Assembly: GCA_026197095.1 (NCBI GenBank)
Contig: JAPHTF010000032.1
Span: 1 to 43,503 of the forward strand
From: Gammaproteobacteria bacterium
GTDB taxonomy: Bacteria > Pseudomonadota > Gammaproteobacteria > UBA6429 > Thiohalophilaceae
Direction of reading: 5' to 3'
DNA: 43,503 bases
The notes below the pieces were generated by a model that worked only from the letters and a program-made list of their open reading frames with translations, searched no databases and was not told the DNA's origin. This document shows, in pieces, positions 8,881 through 15,580 of this stretch. Every line of letters starts with the position of its first letter. Position 1 is the stretch's first letter. The position numbers and the translations under genes are program-made.

Positions 8881-10332
8881 TTACAACGCTAAATATAAAC
8901 TGATCATGACAATTAAGCTGACAATATAGCTTGTTCGATCACGGATTGCGAAAAGAACCGGATCTTCATTCATATTACCTCTAAAGGCTAACAGCCACAT
9001 ACGACTTATCCAGTATAAAATTGTGATGGCAACAAACCATAACCAGTCAGGCTGCGAATACAATTTGTCGGCCTGTAAATCATGGATGTAAAAAACCAGT
9101 ACCATGATCGAGATATAGCCACTGCTGATGCCAAATAAACTGACAGCGGGCAGGTCATCAATATGGTAATCACGCGATACTGATTTTGTTTCACCTTGTT
9201 GAGTCAGGTTTTTTAATTCAGAGAAGCGTTTAATCAACGCAAGCGAAAGAAATATAAACATGGAGAAAGCAAGCAACCAATATGAAAGAGGGACAGCAAT
9301 CGCCACAGCACCGGCAATAATTCGGATGGTGTATAAACTGGTCAGGGTAATAACATCAAGTAATGCAATGGGCTTCAGGTATAAAGAATATGCGGTTGTT
9401 AATAGCAGGTATACGGATAACACCACAATAAAATCAGGATTGGTTTGCCATGCAAAGGCATAAGACAAAATTAACAATAACGGAATAATGATAACCGCCC
9501 ACTGAATAGACAACGTTCCGGCAGCAAGTGGCCGATGTTTTTTTCTTTTATGATTCCTGTCGGCTTCAAGATCTATTAGGTCATTGAAGAGATAAATAGC
9601 TGAAGCAGCAAAACCAAAAGAGAGAAAAGCAAATACACTTAATTGAAGCGCATTGTTATTAAACAGGTTATGAGAAAGTATCAGCGCAGTGAATATGAGC
9701 AAATTTTTAGCCCACTGATGAATGCGCATCGCTTTTAATATTATTTTCAGTGAAGGTTTTTGTATTGATGGATACGATGCTTCAATAGTGGTTACTTGTT
9801 GCGCTTTGGCGGCAAGTGCATCAGAAGCATTTACAACAATAGCTGCTGCGGCATGTCGCCATACATTCAAGTCAATATTAGCATTGCCCGCATATACAAA
9901 TCCTTTTTCTCCAAATTTTTCACACAATAATTTTGCTTTGTTTGTGCCAGATAAATTATGTGTGCCATCACTGGCAAGTATTTCATCAAATATTTTGAGA
10001 TGATGAGCAATCGTTTCTGCAATTTTTTTATTCGCCGCAGTCACTAAAACAATATGACGGTTATGCAGTCGTTGCTGGGTCAGGTATTTTAACAAGGAGG
10101 TATTAAAAGGTAATGACGCTGGATCAAGATTAACCTTCTGAGCGACTTTGTGTTTAAAGCCGGCTTTGCCCAAAAAAAGCCAGAAAGGCAGCAATAGCAC
10201 CATAAAAGGATGTTGGCTAATTAAACGCAGGCATGATTCCCATAATGAGTCGGTTTGGATAAGGGTGCCATCCAGGTCAACACAAAGCGGTAGAGAAGTG
10301 TTACCAAGTGTTTCAGAATCAGTTTGGGTCAT
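8881..10332 (-). CDS. HAD phosphatase-UbiA prenyltransferase fusion (polyprenyl-phosphate phosphoribosyltransferase-like)
   Basis: A 483-residue two-domain protein. Residues ~14-190 form a HAD hydrolase with the nucleophile motif DLDGT (Asp19, Asp21), the motif II region VLVTAAN, and VYAGNANIDLNVW near motif IV. Residues ~195-483 are a UbiA-family membrane enzyme with RIHQWAKN, the metal motif NDLIDLEAD (Asp251, Asp254, Asp258) and about eight membrane helices. The mycobacterial UbiA Rv3806c attaches phosphoribose to decaprenyl phosphate, and a separate phosphatase is thought to remove the 5-phosphate; the fused HAD domain could do that second step. It is the first gene of the cluster. Fusions of this type are known from other bacteria. 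Confidence 0.85.
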   Translation of the reverse strand: MTQTDSETLGNTSLPLCVDLDGTLIQTDSLWESCLRLISQHPFMVLLLPFWLFLGKAGFKHKVAQKVNLDPASLPFNTSLLKYLTQQRLHNRHIVLVTAANKKIAETIAHHLKIFDEILASDGTHNLSGTNKAKLLCEKFGEKGFVYAGNANIDLNVWRHAAAAIVVNASDALAAKAQQVTTIEASYPSIQKPSLKIILKAMRIHQWAKNLLIFTALILSHNLFNNNALQLSVFAFLSFGFAASAIYLFNDLIDLEADRNHKRKKHRPLAAGTLSIQWAVIIIPLLLILSYAFAWQTNPDFIVVLSVYLLLTTAYSLYLKPIALLDVITLTSLYTIRIIAGAVAIAVPLSYWLLAFSMFIFLSLALIKRFSELKNLTQQGETKSVSRDYHIDDLPAVSLFGISSGYISIMVLVFYIHDLQADKLYSQPDWLWFVAITILYWISRMWLLAFRGNMNEDPVLFAIRDRTSYIVSLIVMISLYLAL

Positions 10333-10348
10333 AATTTTTTGCTATTTT

Positions 10349-10375
10349 TAGAGTTAATAATTCATTTTAACTCTA
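10349..10375. promoter_or_regulatory. Perfect 9-bp inverted repeat upstream of the HAD-UbiA gene
   Basis: TAGAGTTAA at 10349-10357 is repeated as TTAACTCTA at 10367-10375 with a 9-base spacer. It begins 16 bases upstream of the start of the minus-strand polyprenyl-sugar cluster and lies in the divergent region shared with the Sel1-repeat gene. The position suits an operator or a 5' leader hairpin. No known regulator consensus was recognised, so the role is inference. Confidence 0.35.
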
Positions 10376-10518
10376 TGATTTTAAAAGGCAATTAAATTCT
10401 TTAAAGACTGCGACGATTAGGTCGATAATTTTTATAGGGAGACGTAATTTGTCGTTGCCCTGAGAGGATATAAGTTGAATAGTTGAAATGGAATTCTTCC
10501 ACTGCGGAGGAAATCTCA

Positions 10519-11298
10519 ATGTCATTGCCAAAACCCGTTTTTAAAGAAAAAGCAGAGAAAATATCAGTTTTATATCGTAATTATTTTTTCATGTTTTTTA
10601 TCCTGCTATTTTTTTGCAGTTTGTTTGTATTTCAAAATGCCATTGCTTCTAGTGCAGGATTTAAAGAATCAATTACGCAGAAAGTGGGGTATGCCCATTT
10701 ACAACAAGCTGCCAACTTTTCACAAGCTCAAGCGGCTTTTGAAAATCAGGATTATGTATATTCAGCACGCTTATTGAGTCCACTCACTATAAGTGGCCAT
10801 GTTCAGGCGCAATACTTGTTAGCTACCCAATATGACCTGGGTTTAGGTGTGAAGAGAAATGAAAATTTATCATTTCATTGGTACAAAAAAGCCGCTGAAG
10901 CGGGTATAGGCATTGCGCAACATAATTTAGCTGTCGCTTATGCACAGGGAAATGGTGTTGATGCCGATTTAACAAAAGCGATTGCATGGTGGGAGCGTGC
11001 AGCGAATGCGGGTAATACTGACTCTCAATATAATTTAGGAATTATTTATGCCGCTGGCCGTGATTCGGTTAAACCAGACATGGAAAAAGCACTGAAGTGG
11101 TGGCGCATGGCGGCGATAAGTGGTGATCCTGCCGCACAATTTAATTTAGGTGCTATATATGCAAATGGAATAGGCTTGTCGAGCCGGACTTGCGAAGCCT
11201 CACGCTGGTGGAAAAAGTCAGCAGCGAATGGTTTTGCGCAAGCAGAAATGGCTTTAGCTGTATTACAAACTAAGAGTGATTACGCATCCTGTCGATAG
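10519..11298 (+). CDS. Sel1-repeat (TPR-like) exported or membrane-anchored protein
   Basis: A 259-residue protein. The ATG at 10519 is preferred to an earlier in-frame TTG because GGAGG at 10506-10510 is correctly spaced for it. A hydrophobic segment at residues ~23-44 (FFMFFILLFFCSLFVF) is a signal anchor or signal peptide. From ~95 to the end come about four Sel1 repeats (AQYLLATQYDLGLGVKRNE; AQHNLAVAYAQGNGV; SQYNLGIIYAAG; AQFNLGAIYANGIG), helical repeats used for protein-protein contact in the periplasm. It is divergent from the polyprenyl-sugar cluster and followed by a strong terminator, so it is probably a single-gene unit. The binding partner cannot be named. Confidence 0.85.
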   Translation: MSLPKPVFKEKAEKISVLYRNYFFMFFILLFFCSLFVFQNAIASSAGFKESITQKVGYAHLQQAANFSQAQAAFENQDYVYSARLLSPLTISGHVQAQYLLATQYDLGLGVKRNENLSFHWYKKAAEAGIGIAQHNLAVAYAQGNGVDADLTKAIAWWERAANAGNTDSQYNLGIIYAAGRDSVKPDMEKALKWWRMAAISGDPAAQFNLGAIYANGIGLSSRTCEASRWWKKSAANGFAQAEMALAVLQTKSDYASCR

Positions 11299-11320
11299 TT
11301 ATTATTCAGAATTAAAAGAG

Positions 11321-11354
11321 AAAAAGCCCGCTTAATCACTTAAGCGGGCTTTTT
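11321..11354. terminator. Bidirectional rho-independent terminator
   Basis: A perfect 15-bp stem (AAAAAGCCCGCTTAA and its complement, loop TCAC) with an A-tract on one side and a T-tract on the other. It ends the Sel1-repeat gene (+) and the converging YqhA-like gene (-). Confidence 0.9.
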
Positions 11355-11378
11355 TATAATTAATAAATAGTTCTGATA

Positions 11379-11936
11379 TTAATTAATGTGCTTCTTACCA
11401 TGCGCTTCAAGTAATGTTTTTGTCATAATGCGATCAGTGTAAGCCATGGCAATAGCTGAAATAATAAAGACAACATGAATAATCACTTGCCACTTCATTG
11501 TGGCTTCAGTCATGTTCTGTGCATTAATGAATGTTTTTAACAAGTGGATTGATGAAATACCGATTAATGCCATTGAGAGTTTGATTTTCATTGTTGCGGC
11601 ATTAACATGTGACAACCATTCAGGCTGATCGGGATGTTCTTTAAGATTCAAGCGTGAAACAAAGGTTTCATAGCCACCAATAATAACCATAATAAGCAGG
11701 TTGGCGATCATAACAACATCAATCAAACCCAGCACAATTAGCATGATTTCTGCTTCACCAATCTTGTTTGCAATTGAAACCAGGTGAACTAGCTCAACCA
11801 TGAAATGATATACATACACTGCTTGTGCAACGATTAAACCAAGGTAAAGCGGTGCTTGTAACCAGCGACTCCAGAAAATCATTTGTCCCATAATCGCGAG
11901 TGATGTATTACGTATAGTATCCGATGTCGTATTCAC
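11379..11936 (-). CDS. YqhA/UPF0114 (TIGR00645) family membrane protein
   Basis: A 185-residue protein with four predicted membrane helices. The family signature is present: SRWLQAPLYLGLIVAQ near the N-terminus, MLIVLGLIDVVMIANLLIMVIIGGYETFVSRL in the middle, and WLSHVNAATMKIKLSMALIGISSIHLL after it. The family is widespread in proteobacteria; its biochemical function is not established. It is the last gene of a minus-strand run after the methyltransferase gene (52 bases apart) and ends at the shared terminator. Family assignment is firm. Confidence 0.85.
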   Translation of the reverse strand: MNTTSDTIRNTSLAIMGQMIFWSRWLQAPLYLGLIVAQAVYVYHFMVELVHLVSIANKIGEAEIMLIVLGLIDVVMIANLLIMVIIGGYETFVSRLNLKEHPDQPEWLSHVNAATMKIKLSMALIGISSIHLLKTFINAQNMTEATMKWQVIIHVVFIISAIAMAYTDRIMTKTLLEAHGKKHIN

Positions 11937-11988
11937 GTTAACCTCTAAAATATGTATTAAGTTAAATGTATTTAAAATTTAAAAATAA

Positions 11989-12573
11989 TTATTTTGTCGC
12001 CATGGCAACGGTATAGTTTGGACCTTGTTTGAGTTTTTTATAGTTCCCAAAAACTTCTTCAAAATTGCGCTTAATATATTTGCGTAAGCCGGTAATAGTT
12101 ACAACATAAATTTTTCCGCCGGGTTTCATTTGCTTGTAAGCATCATACAAAAAAAGACTTAACATTTCATTGCCTACTTTTGCCGGAACATTTGAAACCA
12201 CTACATCAAATTTTCGTTTTTTAATTTGATCAAAGCCATTACTTAACAGCGCTTCGGCATTGTTAATTTGATTAAGTTCCGCATTAATATTGCTGTATTC
12301 CACTGCTTTAAAATCTTTATCAACCAGTGTTGTTGAACCTTTTGGCGCAAGCTTTGCCATGGTTAAGCCAATGGGGCCATAACCACAGCCTAAATCCAGG
12401 CAGTCATCACTTTCATTAATCTCAAGGTATTTAAGTAGCATTAATGTGCCTTCATCAATATTCCGTGGTGAAAAAATCCCCCAGGTTGAATGAAAAACAA
12501 AAGGAAAACCTTTTAGTGTTTCACTAAAAACAATGTCTTCACGTAATTTTTTAATCTCTTGTTCTGAAAGCAT
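11989..12573 (-). CDS. Class I SAM-dependent methyltransferase (MTS/RsmC-like)
   Basis: A 194-residue single-domain methyltransferase. The SAM-binding motif LDLGCGYGPIG lies at residues ~59-69, an acidic loop VDKDFKAVEY follows at ~84-93, and the catalytic-loop position has SNVPAKVG (~127-134). RsmC/RlmG-type N2-guanine methyltransferases normally have NPPF at this place; here it is Asn128-Val129-Pro130-Ala131. The opening WGIFSPRNIDEGTLMLL is typical of the MTS group (FS..R.D.GT..LL). The substrate is therefore uncertain: rRNA, tRNA or a small molecule. It lies 30 bases after the histidine-phosphatase gene. Confidence 0.8.
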   Translation of the reverse strand: MLSEQEIKKLREDIVFSETLKGFPFVFHSTWGIFSPRNIDEGTLMLLKYLEINESDDCLDLGCGYGPIGLTMAKLAPKGSTTLVDKDFKAVEYSNINAELNQINNAEALLSNGFDQIKKRKFDVVVSNVPAKVGNEMLSLFLYDAYKQMKPGGKIYVVTITGLRKYIKRNFEEVFGNYKKLKQGPNYTVAMATK

Positions 12574-12603
12574 AATCGTTTATTTATCTTTAATTAATTT
12601 AAA

Positions 12604-13218
12604 TTAAGTCATGTCCGCTAATTGAACATTATGGTAAAGCAGATGATTACCTAAGTGATCATTTTTAATTCGAGATAGCCCGGCATTGTTTACTTTAATT
12701 CGATACAGGCCAATAGGTGCTGTGTGCAGGGCATGTGCAATAATGGCACGATTAACGCCGGCATGCGCGACAATTAATATATGTTTACCGGCATATTTTT
12801 CAATTGTGTTGTTATAGGCGATCCTTACACGCGTAATAAAAGCATTTAAATCTTCAGCGCCAGCTGGCCGACAATTAACCGGGTCATGATAAAAGTCTTC
12901 ATATTCTTTTAAATTATCAGCTTTAATTTCATCGGGCGTGCGACCTTCCCAGCTTCCGAATCCAACCTCTTTAAAGTTCTCTTCTATGTAGCAGGGAAGG
13001 TTATACAACTCCACTAACGCTTCAGCAAAAGCCCGGCAACGTTGCAAGGGGGAAGTGACAATTTGATCCCAGGGCGCCTCTTTGCCCACCGCATCCCACA
13101 TTTGTTGCCAGCCTTTTTCACTTAGCGGATCATTTATGTTGTGACCACGATAAGCACGGCCACCTTCAGGTTCACCGTGGCGCATAAGATCAATGATTGT
13201 TTCAGTTGTATTTGTCAT
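12604..13218 (-). CDS. Histidine phosphatase superfamily protein (phosphoglycerate mutase/CobC-like)
   Basis: A 204-residue protein with the catalytic LMRHGEPEGG (Arg13, His14), SPLQRCRAFAEAL (Arg60), the EVGFGSWEGRTPDEI stretch typical of this superfamily, and the second histidine in LIVAHAGVNRAII (His152). This set is complete for a phosphomonoesterase. The pattern is closest to alpha-ribazole phosphatase/CobC-like proteins, but no cobalamin gene is adjacent, so only the family is called. It is downstream of purK, separated by a palindromic repeat, and may form an operon with the two following genes. Confidence 0.85.
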   Translation of the reverse strand: MTNTTETIIDLMRHGEPEGGRAYRGHNINDPLSEKGWQQMWDAVGKEAPWDQIVTSPLQRCRAFAEALVELYNLPCYIEENFKEVGFGSWEGRTPDEIKADNLKEYEDFYHDPVNCRPAGAEDLNAFITRVRIAYNNTIEKYAGKHILIVAHAGVNRAIIAHALHTAPIGLYRIKVNNAGLSRIKNDHLGNHLLYHNVQLADMT

Positions 13219-13235
13219 ATCGGAAAAGATTTTTT

Positions 13236-13315
13236 ACCACAGAGGGCACAGAGGCGCACAGCGAAAATCAATTTTTATTTTTAGGACCTCTGTGTCACTC
13301 TGCGCCCTCGGTGGT
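13236..13315. repeat. Palindromic intergenic repeat, copy A (degenerate)
   Basis: An imperfect long inverted repeat starting ACCACAGAGGGCACAGAGG and ending GCCCTCGGTGGT, with the arms joined by a ~20-base AT-rich centre. It lies between purK and the histidine-phosphatase gene. It is related to the copies at 17884-17961 and 18814-18889 but is the most diverged. The family resembles a widespread ACCACAGAGG-type intergenic palindrome of proteobacteria. Confidence 0.85.
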
Positions 13316-13337
13316 TAATTTTTTTGGTTTTATATTT

Positions 13338-14498
13338 TTAGTCTGCTTGACTTAATTGGTCTTTCAGCTTGTTAGCCAGGTTCAGGGCATCATCAATATT
13401 ACTGGCGAGAACATTAAAGTGTCCCATTTTTCTTCCCAGACGTGCTACATGTTTACCATAAAGATGTAGTTTTACATTGGGGTGATCGAGCAGTTTTTGC
13501 CACTTAGGTGCATGTCCACCATGCCAGATATCTCCCAGCATATTGATCATCACAACCGGCGAAAGCAGCCGGGTATCGCCTAAAGGTAAGCCACATATTG
13601 CCCGCACTTGTTGTTCAAACTGATCAGTAACACACGCATCTAACGTGTAGTGGCCACTGTTATGCGGGCGAGGGGCAATTTCATTTACCAGTAATTCACC
13701 ATTAGAAATAAAGAACTCCACCGCCATGACGCCAACATAATCGAGTGCATTAGCAATTTTAGTTGCCATGCTGGTTACTTTTGTTTCCAGCGCTTTATTA
13801 ATTCGGGCGGGCACCACGCTGACATCAAGAATGCCTTCTTCATGAATATTTTCAGCAACAGGATAGGTCATGACTTCGCCGTCAAGACCACGCGCCAGCA
13901 CAACAGAAACCTCGATATCCAGAGGCATGCGTTGCTCTAAGACACAGGCTTCACCCTTTAATGTTTCCCAGCCTTTATCAGCATCACGTTCTGCTTTTAT
14001 GCTGAACTGGCCTTTTCCGTCATAGCCAAAACGTGACACTTTTAAAATCGCTGGAGCACCAATGGTTTTAATAGCTGATTTCAAATTATCGAGAGAATGA
14101 ATAACGGCAAAAGGGGCAGTGGGAAAACCATTATCTTTAAGGAAATTTTTCTCATGGATACGATCCTGAGTAATGGTGACGGCTTGTGCACCCGGGCGAA
14201 CCGGGCAGGTTCTGGCTAAGGCATCGAGCGTAGATGCCGGGACATTTTCAAATTCAGTGGTGACCGCATCACAGCTATTGGCTATCTCATCGAGAGCGGA
14301 TTGATCAGAATAGTCCGCACACAGGTGTTTTGTGGCCAGTTTCCCCGCCGGGCTGGCCTTGTCGGGGTCAAGAACAGCCACTTCATACCCCATGGTACGC
14401 GCAGCGATAGTGAACATGCGGCCTAACTGGCCACCACCGAGCATGCCCAGGGTGCTACCTGGAAGAATTTTATTGTGCGAATCAGGGCTTATTTTCAT
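13338..14498 (-). CDS. purK: N5-carboxyaminoimidazole ribonucleotide synthase PurK
   Basis: A 386-residue ATP-grasp enzyme that makes N5-CAIR from AIR, bicarbonate and ATP in purine synthesis. It begins with [33 protein letters not shown], the PurK N-terminal fold. The ATP-grasp centre shows [16 protein letters not shown] and [16 protein letters not shown], and the catalytic end has [18 protein letters not shown]. Length is normal. Its start overlaps the purE stop by four bases (ATGA), so purE and purK are translationally coupled. Confidence 0.97.
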   Translation of the reverse strand: MKISPDSHNKILPGSTLGMLGGGQLGRMFTIAARTMGYEVAVLDPDKASPAGKLATKHLCADYSDQSALDEIANSCDAVTTEFENVPASTLDALARTCPVRPGAQAVTITQDRIHEKNFLKDNGFPTAPFAVIHSLDNLKSAIKTIGAPAILKVSRFGYDGKGQFSIKAERDADKGWETLKGEACVLEQRMPLDIEVSVVLARGLDGEVMTYPVAENIHEEGILDVSVVPARINKALETKVTSMATKIANALDYVGVMAVEFFISNGELLVNEIAPRPHNSGHYTLDACVTDQFEQQVRAICGLPLGDTRLLSPVVMINMLGDIWHGGHAPKWQKLLDHPNVKLHLYGKHVARLGRKMGHFNVLASNIDDALNLANKLKDQLSQAD

Positions 14499-14986
14499 AC
14501 TTTTGGCAATTTCATGGCGCGAACTTGCTTGCGCTGCTTGTTACGGAAGGTATTGAGTTTTTTGGCATATTTTTCTCCATTATTGGCCAGCATGGAAACG
14601 GCAAATAAGCCGGCATTAGCTGCGCCAGGTTCGCCAATTGCAAATGTTGCAACAGGAATCCCTTTTGGCATTTGCGCGATGGAAAGAAGAGAATCGAGGC
14701 CTTTTAATGCGCGAGAGGTCACAGGAACACCTAAAACAGGGACTATTGTTTTTGATGCAATCATCCCGGGTAAATGCGCAGCCCCACCCGCGCCTGCGAT
14801 AATCACCTGGATACCGCGTTCTACAGCCGTTTCAGCATATTCAAACATAGCATCGGGAGTGCGATGCGCTGAAACGACTTTGACTTCATAAGGAACACCA
14901 AAATCCTTGAGGATCTCACAGGCTTGACTCATCACTTTCCAGTCACTGTTACTTCCCATGACGACGCCAACAACAGGCTTTTTCAT
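14495..14986 (-). CDS. purE: N5-carboxyaminoimidazole ribonucleotide mutase PurE (class I)
   Basis: A 163-residue enzyme converting N5-CAIR to CAIR. The ATG at 14986 is chosen because a GGAG stands six bases upstream and the protein then starts [16 protein letters not shown] like the family; an upstream in-frame ATG would add 18 atypical residues. Key motifs: GSNSDW (11-16), VVSAHRTPD with His41, and [14 protein letters not shown]. The gene directly precedes and overlaps purK. The presence of purK indicates the class I (N5-CAIR mutase) type. Confidence 0.97.
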   Translation of the reverse strand: MKKPVVGVVMGSNSDWKVMSQACEILKDFGVPYEVKVVSAHRTPDAMFEYAETAVERGIQVIIAGAGGAAHLPGMIASKTIVPVLGVPVTSRALKGLDSLLSIAQMPKGIPVATFAIGEPGAANAGLFAVSMLANNGEKYAKKLNTFRNKQRKQVRAMKLPKV

Positions 14987-15140
14987 ACAAACTCCGGTTT
15001 TTACACAACGAAAGGCGAATATTACCAGTTTAGGCAGCAAATGGCATACTTGGAGGCGGCGTTTTTATCGCTAAAGCGATGAGTGCTTAAAAAGTGCGCC
15101 ATGTAAGAGAGGTTGCACAGCCAATTTTTTGAAGTTTATT

Positions 15141-15548
15141 TTATTCGCTGCTTTTTTTACCTGCCAGGTAAGCTTGCAGGAGTGCCTGTGAGAGTTCGGG
15201 TTGTGCTTTTAAGTCATCAATTTGCATGTGTTCTTTTGCAATGTCTTGCAGAGTATTTAGAATATTATTTTCATTCCATGCTGTATAAAAAGCCTCGATA
15301 TCGAGTGAGTCATCATTAATAAAATGGGTAATGAGACCTTGCGCGTTACTAAATTTAATCGGCTCAGCCTGCATCATTTCGTATTCATACGAATACATAT
15401 CAAAGTTGTTTTCTTTTGCAATTAGCTGACAAAGGTTTGGTAGCGCTCCGGTTGTACTAATATACTTATCCAGCTCAATCGTAATTGAAGGCGTATGTCT
15501 TTTACCTTTAAAAGAAAAATGAATGGAAGCGGTAATAATATTTTTCAT
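15141..15548 (-). CDS. Conserved-looking small protein next to cbbO, function unknown
   Basis: A 135-residue soluble acidic protein without signal peptide or membrane segment. It starts with a strand-rich part (ITASIHFSFKGKRHTPSITIELDKYIS), has a Tyr-rich centre (NNFDMYSYEYEMMQAEPIKFSN) and a helical C-terminus ending LSQALLQAYLAGKKSSE. No domain was recognised. It starts 32 bases after the cbbO stop on the same strand, so it is probably cotranscribed with cbbQ-cbbO and may be linked to RuBisCO or activase function. The upstream ribosome site is weak, which fits coupling to cbbO. Being a real gene is likely from length, codon pattern and position. Confidence 0.65.
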   Translation of the reverse strand: MKNIITASIHFSFKGKRHTPSITIELDKYISTTGALPNLCQLIAKENNFDMYSYEYEMMQAEPIKFSNAQGLITHFINDDSLDIEAFYTAWNENNILNTLQDIAKEHMQIDDLKAQPELSQALLQAYLAGKKSSE

Positions 15549-15580
15549 TATGATATTCAGATTTATCGTGATGTTATAAA

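Noticed and set aside
9722-10003. Plus-strand frame of 93 codons opposite the HAD-UbiA gene
   Set aside because: It lies wholly antisense to a well-supported gene and its translation is a composition shadow.
10483-10518. Longer Sel1-repeat protein starting at TTG 10483
   Set aside because: The GGAGG site lies inside this extension and points to the ATG at 10519.
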